A stretch of DNA of 41,050 nt, taken from a virus. A program made the position numbers and the translations under genes. The stretch covers positions 1-41,050 of the IMG/VR virus record IMGVR_UViG_3300031722_000074. The stretch is one strand, 5' to 3'. A model generated the notes under the pieces. It saw only the letters and a list, made by a program, of their open reading frames with translations, was not told the origin of the DNA and searched no databases. Position 1 is the stretch's first letter. The number at the start of each line of letters is the position of its first letter. Shown piece after piece: positions 7,796-16,586 of the stretch.

Positions 7796-9047
7796 AGATG
7801 CGAATCGTCCCTTCCGTGAAACTGGGGCTGCGGATGTTGTTGAGTCGCACCAGGCGTTCTGCGGCGTTGTACGGAAGGCCATGCAACAGGCACAGCACAT
7901 GCAAGGGCGTGGGCTGGGCCACAGTGATCTCGCGCAAGGTCTCGTACCGGACTAGGCGGTCACGGTACTGCTGCTGCAACGCCAGAGCCATGTCCTCCAA
8001 CGGCTGCGGGGCGCTGGTGTAGGGTCTCGCAGCATTCAGCAAGCCTCGCATGGCCACCACCATGCGCCCAACCTGGTCAGCCGTGGCAGGCATGGGAGGT
8101 GGCGAAAATGACTTGCCCACATAGTTGCTGTAGACGTCGAAGGTCACGGACTGCTCCAGCGCGACCTGGGCGTTGAGATTGTCCTCATCGGTCGCCATCA
8201 CCGCAGCAGCGATGCGAGCTCCAGTCAAGGAGGCCATCACACGCATGGCGCCATCCACAGGAGTCCCCTTGAAGTTGCCCACCAACGAATCCAGGTCGGT
8301 TGACAAGCGCTGGACTGCCAAGACCGGATCCGGAGCATTGATGGCGCTGCCCGACATCACATCGCACAAGGCGGTGATCTTGCGGGCCACCTGGCCCGGC
8401 AAGGTCGACGCGAAGTTCAGGGCATTGAAGGCCGCCGTCAACGGGGACGAGATGGCAAGCTGCAGCGCGTCGATCTTGTTCAACTGCGCAGAGATTGCGC
8501 TCACGTAGCTGTTGATCTTGTTGCCAAGGTTCAAGGCGTAGACCTTGTCCAACCACGATGGATCACTCAGATCCACCGGTCCGATGTCGCGGCACACGCC
8601 GCCCGGATCCAAGTCGGGGCACACGCCACCATCCAGCGCGGCTTGCGTTGCCGTCAGTGCCAGGTCGGAAGCATTGGGGCGATAGACCACACCCCAGTCC
8701 ATGCCGTCTTCGATGATGGTGAAGTCCACCTCGGCAGTGTCGATGCGCTGGTCGTACTTGGCGGCCACAGCACCGACCATTGCCTGGAAGGTCCCATAGA
8801 TGGGATGGCTGGCAGTGACGGATGCGCCCTGGCGCAGGACAGTCAGGAGGTCGACGTAGTCCGCAACTGCCTCCTTGCCGATGAATACGGTGCGCAGGCG
8901 AAATTCCATCTCATCGGCACCCAGGTTTTCGAGGATGGCGCCATTGCGTCCCGGCACGCGATGACGCACGATCGCGAACTTCATGTCGTCCGAAAGATCG
9001 GCGCAGGGAAGCACCAGATCACCAAGGGTCACAGTGAAGTCGGACAT
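7785..9047 (-). CDS. Baseplate/DNA circularisation protein N-like
   Basis: A 420-residue protein with the N-terminal pattern of the DNA_circ_N family (Mu gpN): an early RHRVPGRNGAILENLG motif, then FIGKEAVADYVDLLTVLRQG and GTFQAMVG. The middle is helical and Ala-rich, and the C-terminal section contains PTPLHVLCLLHG. In Mu, gpN is a baseplate protein despite its historical name. The start MSDFTV overlaps the tape-measure stop (TGATG). Length is close to that of the family. Confidence 0.85.
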   Translation of the reverse strand: MSDFTVTLGDLVLPCADLSDDMKFAIVRHRVPGRNGAILENLGADEMEFRLRTVFIGKEAVADYVDLLTVLRQGASVTASHPIYGTFQAMVGAVAAKYDQRIDTAEVDFTIIEDGMDWGVVYRPNASDLALTATQAALDGGVCPDLDPGGVCRDIGPVDLSDPSWLDKVYALNLGNKINSYVSAISAQLNKIDALQLAISSPLTAAFNALNFASTLPGQVARKITALCDVMSGSAINAPDPVLAVQRLSTDLDSLVGNFKGTPVDGAMRVMASLTGARIAAAVMATDEDNLNAQVALEQSVTFDVYSNYVGKSFSPPPMPATADQVGRMVVAMRGLLNAARPYTSAPQPLEDMALALQQQYRDRLVRYETLREITVAQPTPLHVLCLLHGLPYNAAERLVRLNNIRSPSFTEGTIRIYVR

Positions 9048-11299
9048 CAGTGCCCCAATGCCCACGGAGCGGTGAGGGAGCCAAGAGAATCGGATGCGGT
9101 CTTGAAGAATCCTGTCGGCTTATCTTGGGATACCTTGGTATTCGTGGAGCCATCCTTGGCGACATGCGTTTCCACGTTCAGGACGATGTTGAGTTTCTCC
9201 AAATCCTTGGCAGTTATGCCTGCCTGCTTAATATCGGTCGCGCTTGCGGATTGATACCCCATGCCGACACCAGTCTTCATCGCAGATTCGGCAACACGCT
9301 GCATATTCGATCCATTTGATGTCACATCGGATGCGTGCAGGAATCGTTGATTGACTGCGCGCATTTTCTTGTCGCCTAGATCCGCATCTTCTTCATACTT
9401 CTTCTGGCGTCTATTCGATTCAGCATCTTTGAGGCTCTGTCCAATAGCATTCCCAACGAACAAGCCAACAGTGTCGCCAATCTGCTGACCTATCAGCATG
9501 CCAATCGGACCACCAAAAGCACCTAAAGCAACACCCGCTGCGCCACCCAACGCACGCCCCCATCCTTCGGGGGTGTTTCCGTTTTCCGCAAAGGCCATGG
9601 CCGCGCCAACGCCTGTTATGCCGCCACCAATAGCTGCGCTGCGCCCCCACCGATTCCAGGAACTCATTGGGCGAGCGGGGCCGTACATCTCGGGGACAGA
9701 GCCAGCGCCCGACAACCCCTGAGCCCCATTCCCACTCAATCCAACGGAACCCATATTTACCACATAGACACGCTGCACTTCCATGCCAGCAACCTGCCCA
9801 AGCATGCTCGACGAACGCCCAGCATTTTTAGCTCCGCCGAAAAGTCCGCGGAACTCCTGGAACATCCGGTACATCTTCACGGAGCCCGCAACCGCCGCCA
9901 TCGCAAGGAGCCCCTTGGTGATATTGTGGATCAGAGTATCTGTAAGAACTGCATTTCCGTTGAAGAACGACAACGCCCTGGTGAGTGCAGCAAGCGGTGC
10001 AGACAAACTCTTGTCCGCAAACTCACGAAGCGCTCCCATTAGCCTGTTGATTTGGAACTTTGAGTCATTCACTCGTGCCGCAAAATCGTCATCCAGCATT
10101 TTGTTATTGCGCAGGTCACCACCGGCGTTCTTGAACGAATCAAAGGCTGTGAAGCCTTTCCCCTCGGCATACTGATTGGCCATCTTTTGAATCAGGCGTT
10201 GGGCCGGTTCATCAAAAACATTCGCCTTGATCAGGCCATCCATGTCTCCCTTAGTTCGCTTGATGATTTCCTTAACAATTTCCTCTGTAGAACGCTTAGA
10301 TCCATCCTTGTTCGTGAGCTTCAGGTTGCGAATTCCAGCCTTGGCTAGCTTCTTGTCATCCAGTTTGGCGATAGCTGTTCCCAGGCTCACGATCGATTCG
10401 GCAGCCGTCTCTGCATTTCCATTTGCAGTCCTTGACATTTGCACGAAGGCGCCAAACGACTTAAGACCATCCAAGCCTTGCACTCGAAAGTTCGGCATGG
10501 CCGTGAACATGCGTTCGCCTTGAGAAAGCATATCCTTGATCTCAAAAGCTCCGGTCTTGCCTTGGGCAACCAGCAGAGTCAAGGCTTGCTTCATTTGTTC
10601 TGGGCCTTTGATCCCGACGTTCTGCCCCAAGTTGGCGATCAGTCCTCCCATTTCTTCGACCGAGGATCCGGAGGCAGTAGCGGCAACGCCCATCAATTCC
10701 AATTGCTCGGTAGCAAGCTTCATGTCGCCGGTACGCTGAATTACGGCCCGCATCCCTCCCGCCAATTCTTCCGCGCCTTGCCCCGTGGATCTGGACACTT
10801 CCATGATCTTTGCTTTGGATTCAGTGAACCAACTGGCGAAGTTTTGCCCGTTGATCATTCCTTGGGCATCCCGTGCCGCAATGCCCATCTGGGTCATTTC
10901 ATCATTAAGATCCATCTGCTTTTTGAGGGCCAGGCCAATACCTGCGCCACCAGCCAATGCGGTGTATTGGTTCACGAACTTCTCGCTCCCCCACGACAAG
11001 ACCTTGCCGCCAGTGCGCAAGGACTGAGAGGCGCGGCCCAGATGGCTTGCTGCCTTGGATGCCTGTTCGGCCTTGCGGGCGAACCCATCGACATCTTCAC
11101 CGGCAGTGCGTGCACCTCGACTCATCCCATCCAGATCGCGCGCAGCCTCTTGAGTCTCCTTCCCCAGGACCTTAGTCTTCTTGCCAGCATTGGCAACTTC
11201 GTCGCCCATGCCTTCCAAGGCCTTGTCGCCTGCCTTGGCGGCGGCGACAAGGGCGCTTGAATTGGCTTTGAAGCCTACTTCGACGACGCTATCGCTCAC
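9047..11299 (-). CDS. Tail tape measure protein
   Basis: A 750-residue protein that sets tail length and is expected to line the tail lumen. It has a long helical N-terminal half with heptad-like Ala/Lys/Glu content, a central hydrophobic Gly/Ala-rich region (about 560-620, containing GGGITGVGAAMAF and GVALGAFGGPIGMLIG) that could form membrane-inserting hairpins, and a charged C-terminus. The start is GTG and overlaps the end of the frameshift product of the chaperone gene by 11 bases. The position after the chaperone pair is standard. A full-length tail of about 100 nm would be expected for this size. Confidence 0.9.
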   Translation of the reverse strand: MSDSVVEVGFKANSSALVAAAKAGDKALEGMGDEVANAGKKTKVLGKETQEAARDLDGMSRGARTAGEDVDGFARKAEQASKAASHLGRASQSLRTGGKVLSWGSEKFVNQYTALAGGAGIGLALKKQMDLNDEMTQMGIAARDAQGMINGQNFASWFTESKAKIMEVSRSTGQGAEELAGGMRAVIQRTGDMKLATEQLELMGVAATASGSSVEEMGGLIANLGQNVGIKGPEQMKQALTLLVAQGKTGAFEIKDMLSQGERMFTAMPNFRVQGLDGLKSFGAFVQMSRTANGNAETAAESIVSLGTAIAKLDDKKLAKAGIRNLKLTNKDGSKRSTEEIVKEIIKRTKGDMDGLIKANVFDEPAQRLIQKMANQYAEGKGFTAFDSFKNAGGDLRNNKMLDDDFAARVNDSKFQINRLMGALREFADKSLSAPLAALTRALSFFNGNAVLTDTLIHNITKGLLAMAAVAGSVKMYRMFQEFRGLFGGAKNAGRSSSMLGQVAGMEVQRVYVVNMGSVGLSGNGAQGLSGAGSVPEMYGPARPMSSWNRWGRSAAIGGGITGVGAAMAFAENGNTPEGWGRALGGAAGVALGAFGGPIGMLIGQQIGDTVGLFVGNAIGQSLKDAESNRRQKKYEEDADLGDKKMRAVNQRFLHASDVTSNGSNMQRVAESAMKTGVGMGYQSASATDIKQAGITAKDLEKLNIVLNVETHVAKDGSTNTKVSQDKPTGFFKTASDSLGSLTAPWALGH

Positions 11300-11477
11300 C
11301 GGGGGAAGTCACTTTCTGCCATTGCCCTGGCTGGTCGGGAGGTTCATTCTCAAGGCGCTCCAGCTGGATCGCCAGGAGCCATTGAGCATTTGTCAGCTCT
11401 GAAGTTGGGCGACCAAAGAACGCAGCAACCTTCTCGCCGTGGCGATACTGGAAACGCATCCAATGGTCGCTTCGGCA
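11289..11477 (-). CDS. -1 frameshift extension of the tail assembly chaperone
   Basis: In the -1 frame of the preceding gene, an open reading frame continues past its stop for 62 codons. It reads CRSDHWMRFQ, then GEKVAAFFG, SELTNAQWLLAIQLERL, ending SPGER just inside the tape-measure start. A slippery heptamer lies at its beginning. Read as a fusion, the product would be about 198 residues. This parallels lambda G/GT and the conserved chaperone frameshifts of dsDNA phage tails. An internal ATG at 11459 could alternatively give a separate 56-residue protein, but no good ribosome-binding site precedes it. Confidence 0.72.
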   Translation of the reverse strand, partial: CRSDHWMRFQYRHGEKVAAFFGRPTSELTNAQWLLAIQLERLENEPPDQPGQWQKVTSPGER

Positions 11478-11884
11478 TTTTTTCGCAAGCCCTCCATGAA
11501 GACGACAAAGTCCTCGTCGCTCATCGCCTCCAGATTGGGCGACACTTCGAGTTCATGGGCGCGATAGTCCTCTGCGAGCTTGTTTTGTACGTCAGTCGTC
11601 ACAAGCACCTTGAAGGAACTCAAGGTCGCCGTGATGGGCTTTCCAGATTCATCGGACAACGCACGGTAGAGAATCCGTATCGTTTCCTCGTCCTTGTAAG
11701 CTTCGATGGTATGGGCTTCTACCGGCACGCCCTCTGCGCGGAAATGCTTGTCGGCCGCGAACGTCGCTTCCTGAATTTCCGGCTTGGACAGCACGCGAAT
11801 CCAGACCGGCACATCGGTACCCGGCCAACGGATCTCGGCGCGAGCATTCGTACCGGCCTGGATGCGTTCGGCGATGGAGCTCAT
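11393..11884 (-). CDS. Tail assembly chaperone (short form), Mu gp41-like
   Basis: A 163-residue acidic protein between the tail tube and tape-measure genes, the place of the tail chaperone in Mu-like phages. It contains SIAERIQAG at the N-terminus, an EIRWPGTDVPVWIRVLSKPE segment and a helical C-terminal half. It should coat the tape measure during tail assembly and be absent from the virion. Translation overlaps the tube stop (ATGA). Some ribosomes are expected to slip at 11483-11477 and make the longer form. Confidence 0.8.
   Translation of the reverse strand: MSSIAERIQAGTNARAEIRWPGTDVPVWIRVLSKPEIQEATFAADKHFRAEGVPVEAHTIEAYKDEETIRILYRALSDESGKPITATLSSFKVLVTTDVQNKLAEDYRAHELEVSPNLEAMSDEDFVVFMEGLRKNAEATIGCVSSIATARRLLRSLVAQLQS
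11477..11483 (-). other. Slippery heptamer A AAA AAT for -1 frameshifting
   Basis: On the coding strand the chaperone codons read cgA AAA AAT. This fits the X XXY YYZ rule: both tRNAs can re-pair after slipping one base to AAA AAA. The zero frame ends 84 bases later, while the -1 frame stays open for 62 codons and encodes a plausible chaperone C-terminus. Confidence 0.75.
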
Positions 11885-12240
11885 TCGGTCACCTTTTCGG
11901 CAGTGAAGCTGTACGTGTAGGACAGTTCGGTCTTGCCGTCGCCGCCGCCGCTCTCGCCCTTCTTGAGCAGGTGCACCTCGTGCCAGGTCTTGCTGGTGCC
12001 TCCGTCGTAGTAGACCGTGAAGGTCACGCCCGACCCGTAGATGGCGGTGTTGAAGTTGAACTTCCCGCTCTGGGGCGGAGCGTACTTGATCGAGAACCCA
12101 TGCTTGGTCGAGATGGGAGCGTAACCGGTCTTGCCGATGAACTCGACTTCCTTGCCAAACTCCTCTTCGTTCTCCTTGAACTCCTGGATGTCATCGATGA
12201 CGGATCCATTGAAGTCGAAGGACATCTTGATGATGTTCAT
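11881..12240 (-). CDS. Tail tube protein, Mu gpM-like
   Basis: A 119-residue protein that polymerises into the inner tube of the contractile tail. It shows the typical pattern of the Mu tail tube family: short hydrophobic start, KMSFDFNGSVID, an acidic EFKENEEEFGKEVEF stretch, then strands ending SYTYSFTAEKVTE. GGGAGA precedes the ATG. It is preceded by the sheath gene and overlaps the chaperone start by four bases. Confidence 0.85.
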   Translation of the reverse strand: MNIIKMSFDFNGSVIDDIQEFKENEEEFGKEVEFIGKTGYAPISTKHGFSIKYAPPQSGKFNFNTAIYGSGVTFTVYYDGGTSKTWHEVHLLKKGESGGGDGKTELSYTYSFTAEKVTE

Positions 12241-12255
12241 TGTCGTCTCCCTGCC

Positions 12256-13668
12256 TTACTGGATGAGGTCGATGGTTTCGCAGATCTGCTGCAGTCCCGA
12301 GACGATCCCAGCCGGGAACCGCTTGCGGATGCGGCTAGGGAAGTTGGGGTCAGGCTCGACCTGGAACAGGTCCTTGTGCTTCTCCACGTCCTGGAGGATC
12401 TCCAGATCCTGCAGCTTGAGCGCCAGGCTGTAGCTGTTCTTGTTGATCGATTCCCGAATGGTGGCGGTATTCTTGGCGCGCGGGAACTTCTTCTTCACCA
12501 TGGCCATGTCTTCCTGGCGCACGTAGTCCAAGATGGCGATGGACATCGTGTCCAGGAGCACCTGGTCACTCACGCCTGCGGTCGTGGTCCTGGTGGTCAC
12601 CAAGCGGACGATTTCCACCTGGCCGGTGGAGTTGACTTCCAGGGGCGTGACACCCGCAGACAGCAGAGCCTCCTGTTCGGTACGCCCCAGGCGCTGCGAA
12701 AGATCTGGAGCATGCACGCCCGCCAGCACGACACCGTTGTAGGGTCGGGCCGGATCGGTTTCGCTGGCCACCTGGGCCGCCGTGGCGGCCGCGATCTCGC
12801 ACGGCAGAGTCCAGCTCCCAGGCAGGTAGCTCAAGCTCACGCGTTCGTGATTCGTTCCCGTCGCAAGCGTCACCTGGGCGGCGATGTTTTTGGTCCCGGT
12901 CACGCCAGCGTAAGCGCGCCCAGGACGTTCCTCGATCGGAGACGACACCGCCTCCAGATAGGTCTTGATCTTTCCCAGATTCAATGCGCTGGCATCCCAG
13001 GCTGCGACCACATGGAACTGCCCAGGGAACACCAGATCCAAGGCCGGCTGAATGTCCGGGTCGGTGGCTCCTCCCGACATGGCGACGATCGCCACCGTGA
13101 CCCCCACAGCCGATACGGCGTAGTTGACTGCGATGCTGTTGCCGTTGGTGCCCTTGTTCTTGGCCGTCAGGGTGACCACTCCAGCGGCAGCGGAAGCAGT
13201 GACCGGCAAGGCGGCGACGGCATTGATGGCTGCAGCCAGGCGTGCAGCCACGACCGTCGGGGTATCACCTTGCAGGATTCCCACTTCGATGCGGGTGTAG
13301 GCGACGTAGGTCACCATCGATCCGTTGCCCGTGGCAGTCCCCGTGATGGTGATGGTTCCGGTTGCCGCCGCCGAAGCCGGCGCATCGTCCAGCGCCACGA
13401 CCCAGGGAGCCAGGTTGGAGTCCTGCGCCATGGCAGAGAGCACCATGCGATGCGCCACCGACCCTGCGCCAAAGAACGATGCGGCATAGGCCTCGCCGAA
13501 GACCTGCGTAGCCACCAGCGCAGGCGTCAGGCCCGATGTCAGGCGCTGAGCCACGATCAGGAGTTTTTGCGAGAAGGATCCAAGTCCTGCAGCCCCTGCG
13601 GTGTTGTACTTGGCGTAGAAGCCAGGCTTCAGGATGTTCGAAGGGATTCCAGTGATGTCAATGGCCAT
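12256..13668 (-). CDS. Tail sheath protein, Mu gpL-like
   Basis: A 470-residue sheath subunit that contracts around the tube at infection. The N-terminal FYAKYNTAGAAGL and KLLIVAQRLTSG segment, the VFGEAYAASFFGAGS block and the central Ala/Thr/Gly-rich insertion domain (about 95-205) follow the Mu gpL pattern. The C-terminal domain has RVSLSYLPGSWTLPCEIAAA and a DPNFPSRIRKRFPAGIV end. GAGGAAA precedes the ATG, which lies inside the end of the gp38-like gene. Confidence 0.88.
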   Translation of the reverse strand: MAIDITGIPSNILKPGFYAKYNTAGAAGLGSFSQKLLIVAQRLTSGLTPALVATQVFGEAYAASFFGAGSVAHRMVLSAMAQDSNLAPWVVALDDAPASAAATGTITITGTATGNGSMVTYVAYTRIEVGILQGDTPTVVAARLAAAINAVAALPVTASAAAGVVTLTAKNKGTNGNSIAVNYAVSAVGVTVAIVAMSGGATDPDIQPALDLVFPGQFHVVAAWDASALNLGKIKTYLEAVSSPIEERPGRAYAGVTGTKNIAAQVTLATGTNHERVSLSYLPGSWTLPCEIAAATAAQVASETDPARPYNGVVLAGVHAPDLSQRLGRTEQEALLSAGVTPLEVNSTGQVEIVRLVTTRTTTAGVSDQVLLDTMSIAILDYVRQEDMAMVKKKFPRAKNTATIRESINKNSYSLALKLQDLEILQDVEKHKDLFQVEPDPNFPSRIRKRFPAGIVSGLQQICETIDLIQ

Positions 13669-13873
13669 CGGTTTCCTCGTCGGTCAAAGGGGTTTCCTCC
13701 CAAGCGCTGGACTCGGGAGCAGGATCAGACGGAGCGAGTTCCAAAGACTCGCAGGCCAGCATCTGGCGGTAGTAGTAGGAGTCGTTGACCTGGACTGGCT
13801 CTTGCCCGATCCAGCCCATCTGGTGTTCCATGGGAACGCGCCCATTGGGGGCAAATACGCGCAAGGATTTCAT
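13658..13873 (-). CDS. Small tail-region protein, gp38-like (DUF2635)
   Basis: A 71-residue protein beginning MKSLRVFAPNGRVPMEHQMG, followed by VQVNDSYYYRQMLACESLEL. This is the DUF2635/Mu gp38 pattern, in which a short N-terminal basic segment is followed by a Val-x-x-Ser-x-Tyr-Tyr/Trp-Arg-Arg motif. The acidic C-terminal tail is longer than usual. Its role in tail assembly is unknown. It lies between gp37 and the sheath as in Mu. Confidence 0.78.
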   Translation of the reverse strand: MKSLRVFAPNGRVPMEHQMGWIGQEPVQVNDSYYYRQMLACESLELAPSDPAPESSAWEETPLTDEETDGH

Positions 13874-14454
13874 CAGGTCTCCAGTGTGATTTCTGATTCC
13901 AACACAGGACTGCTCGACATCTCACCGGTAGCGGGATCCACCAAGTGGTATCCGACCAGCAGCGATTCCAAGAGCACATCGCTCCCGACATCGGGGGGAG
14001 AGGAGGGGAATTCGTAAGCGGTCTTGAAGCGCACTTCAATGACCATTTGCCCCAAGTTGAATTGTTCGATAGTGGTCTTTTCGTTCCACCCGTCGTAGGT
14101 GATCGCATCGATACCCAAGTCGTGCGCAGTGCCATCCTCGCCGACAAAGGAGAGCCTGGTTCCAACCAAGAGGCGCACGGCGTAGATGCGCAACGGATGC
14201 ATCAAGCGTCGGCGCTGCATCTCGGACGCCAGATTCTCGACATGGATCAGGAGGACGATCGAGATCTCCTCCTTGTACTTGGATGTCGTGGCAACCCCTG
14301 CCTTGCCCGAGAGAACAGCAACGTTCAGGCCTGGCCGCAGTGATCCTGTGAACCGACCCAAGTCGACCTTGGCAAACTTCCGATCCGGACCGGTGAAGCG
14401 CTGATAGATCGCCTGCTCGATGTCGTAGCAATCACCGACTACGAGAGCGCTCAT
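13873..14454 (-). CDS. Tail terminator-region protein gp37-like (DUF1834)
   Basis: A 193-residue protein. The start MSALVVGDCYDIEQAI was chosen because GGAGG lies upstream and it overlaps the gp36 stop (ATGA). It has the gp37/DUF1834 features: helical N-terminus, a YKEEISIVLLIHVENL strand, then RRLMHPLRIYAVRLLVG. It lies in the connector and tail-completion block between gp36 and the sheath. In Mu-like phages this family is thought to act in head-tail joining. Confidence 0.78.
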   Translation of the reverse strand: MSALVVGDCYDIEQAIYQRFTGPDRKFAKVDLGRFTGSLRPGLNVAVLSGKAGVATTSKYKEEISIVLLIHVENLASEMQRRRLMHPLRIYAVRLLVGTRLSFVGEDGTAHDLGIDAITYDGWNEKTTIEQFNLGQMVIEVRFKTAYEFPSSPPDVGSDVLLESLLVGYHLVDPATGEMSSSPVLESEITLET

Positions 14455-14927
14455 GGATGCCTCCCATCCAGCCATGGCCCACCACCCAAGGAGGCCATCG
14501 ATCGCATGCTGAACTCGGCGCGTCCCGATGCGATCAGGGTTCGCGAAGTGGGTGGATCGATGGCATCAGCTTCAGTGGCCGGCAATCCCAGAGTCAAGGT
14601 CCCCTTGCTGATCTCCTTGAGCAGCGCGATGGCATTGGTGCGCCGCGTGTCCATCTCGCTGCCATCAGGAGCCCTTCCCAGTCGCTCGTACAGCCCATGC
14701 AAGGCCAGATCCACCGCGATCTTCTTGATGATCAATGGGGTCATGGGCAGCGGCAGGGTCAGCCGCGACGCCAGGTATCCATCGATCACACCGCACGCCA
14801 GGTCGATCATTTCCTGAGCGATTGCGACCTGGAACGATCCCATCTCGTTGGGGTTTTCGTCGTCGGTCGCCTCGATCAGCCGGATCGTAGGCTGCGCCTT
14901 GAGGAGGTCGTCGGTAGTGCAGTACAT
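14451..14927 (-). CDS. Head-tail connector protein gp36-like (DUF1320)
   Basis: A 158-residue protein beginning MYCTTDDLL, the hallmark of DUF1320/Mu gp36, followed by a DLACGVIDGYLASRLTLPLP segment, KKIAVDLALHGLYERLG and an ALLKEISKGTLTLG helix. It probably forms part of the head-to-tail connector. It directly follows the major capsid gene, as gp36 does in Mu. Confidence 0.85.
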   Translation of the reverse strand: MYCTTDDLLKAQPTIRLIEATDDENPNEMGSFQVAIAQEMIDLACGVIDGYLASRLTLPLPMTPLIIKKIAVDLALHGLYERLGRAPDGSEMDTRRTNAIALLKEISKGTLTLGLPATEADAIDPPTSRTLIASGRAEFSMRSMASLGGGPWLDGRHP

Positions 14928-14930
14928 CGA

Positions 14931-15920
14931 TCAGGCCGCGAGTTTGATGACGGCGGAGGGAATGAGGTTGAGAGCCAGCGGGTTGCTCTGAGCCTCCATG
15001 TCGTGCCCCTTGTCGAACTTCATGGGCACGGCCTTGGCGTAGAACTCCTGGCCGAGCGTGTTCACGGTCTCGGTGTAGTTCGCCGGAGCCAAGGCCTCGA
15101 CAAAGATCCCGGTGGCCACCGGGAACAGGTAGGCCTCCCCGTCGGCGATGAAGTCCTGACCCGACACCGTAGCGGCGTACTCGATGAACTCGATGCCAGC
15201 ATACGTGAACCCGCTTCGCACGTCCCCTGCCAAGCGGCTGGCCGCTCCATCCGCCTGCGAGTTCCAGTTGGCGTAAGCCGCCTTGACGGTGCCGTTCTTG
15301 GTGAGCCCGTCCATGAAGCCGGGCGAGCAGTAGCAGCGCCGCGAGTTGATCAGATGTGCCCCGGTCGCCTTGTCCATGATGCGAATCGCTTCCATGAACG
15401 TTTCGCGCGGGTCCGTATTGGTGGAAAAGCTCATGGCCTTGGTCGCCTGGGTCACGCCAAAGGCGTCGTAGAGGTCTGCAATGACCGTGCTCCCGTTGGC
15501 ATCCAGCAGCAGCCCCTTGATGGCTCCCAGGCGCTGGAATTCGCGCGTGACCGCCAGGTTGTTCTTCATGTCTTGGAGGGTCTCGGCGACCTTGGTGGAC
15601 ACGGATGCGAACTGGTCCTCCGAACCGAAGTCGCGAAGCCCCTGAACGTCTTCGGCCAGCACTTGTCCAGTCTGAGGCAGGTGCGTGGTCGTGAATGCGA
15701 TCGTCTTGCCTCCGCGAGCCGACACCGGAGCGCCCGGAGCGCGACGGGAGGTGTTGGCGACCAGCGAGAGCTTGCCTTGCTGCTCCTCGATCAGCACCTG
15801 GGTGGTGCGGATCGGGCGCGGCGTGAAGAGCTTCGAGTCTCCGATCCTGGTGGGCAAGAGCGGCAGCTTCTGGATCGAGGCCGTCAGGGAGGCGAAGGTG
15901 AAGAGATCATCGAGGTTCAT
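14931..15920 (-). CDS. Major capsid protein, lambda gpE-like
   Basis: A 329-residue protein of the phage capsid E family, the shell subunit of the head. It starts MNLDDLFTFASLTASIQKLP and has the family blocks TTQVLIEEQQGKLSLV, FTTTHLPQTGQVLAEDVQ, and a C-terminal P-domain with GIFVEALAPANYTETVNTLGQEFYAK. AAGGA lies 8 bases upstream. Mu itself uses an unrelated-looking capsid subunit (gpT); here a lambda-type E plus D pair follows a Mu-type protease. Confidence 0.9.
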   Translation of the reverse strand: MNLDDLFTFASLTASIQKLPLLPTRIGDSKLFTPRPIRTTQVLIEEQQGKLSLVANTSRRAPGAPVSARGGKTIAFTTTHLPQTGQVLAEDVQGLRDFGSEDQFASVSTKVAETLQDMKNNLAVTREFQRLGAIKGLLLDANGSTVIADLYDAFGVTQATKAMSFSTNTDPRETFMEAIRIMDKATGAHLINSRRCYCSPGFMDGLTKNGTVKAAYANWNSQADGAASRLAGDVRSGFTYAGIEFIEYAATVSGQDFIADGEAYLFPVATGIFVEALAPANYTETVNTLGQEFYAKAVPMKFDKGHDMEAQSNPLALNLIPSAVIKLAA

Positions 15921-15929
15921 GAATCGTCC

Positions 15930-16586
15930 TTAGATGGATGCCCTGGCAACCAGGCCCAGAGCTTTGAGGGTGGCGAGGGCGGAGGTCTTCTGGGCAGCAG
16001 TGGCGCCGTCGGGCCAGACCAGGAAGTCGGGATTGAGTACGGCTCCGCGTGCAACGACAGCGATCTTGCGGTCCGTCGCCTGGCTGGCAACCTCGTCCAC
16101 ACTGATGGCCGCAGCGATCTGGCTGCTGTCGTTGGCGGAGAAGTTGATCGGCACATATTTCTCGATGGCCGCTGCCGCGACAGTGATGTCGAATCCATCG
16201 CCAGCAACGAAGGCCGTACCGCCTGCAGTGATGGTGAACTTGATGTCGTCCGCAAAGGCGGTGCCGGTGACACCGGAGCCAATCACGTCGCCGCTGGGAT
16301 CCTCGACCGTGAAGGCCGTAGCCGCAGTGAAGCGCACGGTGTAGACGCCCACCTTGGCACCCGCCAGCACCGGAGTGGTGGCGTCCATTGCGACCGTACC
16401 GTTGCCGGTGTTGCCGCCGGTCTTGGCAGCGGCACTAGCTGCCCCGAGCAGGATCACGGCCAGGACCGTACCGATCACGGTGGTATTGCCGGCCTTGAGG
16501 GTGACGGCGTCCCGACTCCATTCCGGGCTCACTTCGTACGTGATGACATCGCTCGCGAATCGAGGCCTGTTGTACGTCTTGGTCAT
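15930..16586 (-). CDS. Head decoration protein, lambda gpD-like
   Basis: A 218-residue protein. The start MTKTYNRPRFASDVITYEVSP overlaps the protease stop (ATGA) with GGAGAAG upstream. The C-terminal part (PINFSANDSSQIAAAISVDEV, then KIAVVARGAVLNPDFLVWP) matches the gpD trimer-forming decoration domain. The middle (about 25-115) is a Thr/Ala/Gly-rich insertion that makes it twice the length of lambda gpD, perhaps an exposed surface domain. It should stabilise the expanded head. Confidence 0.82.
   Translation of the reverse strand: MTKTYNRPRFASDVITYEVSPEWSRDAVTLKAGNTTVIGTVLAVILLGAASAAAKTGGNTGNGTVAMDATTPVLAGAKVGVYTVRFTAATAFTVEDPSGDVIGSGVTGTAFADDIKFTITAGGTAFVAGDGFDITVAAAAIEKYVPINFSANDSSQIAAAISVDEVASQATDRKIAVVARGAVLNPDFLVWPDGATAAQKTSALATLKALGLVARASI

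Noticed and set aside
11971-13788. Long rightward open frame of about 605 codons opposite tail tube and sheath
   Set aside because: It is antisense to two clearly recognised genes, has low-complexity composition, and reflects GC-rich codon third positions.
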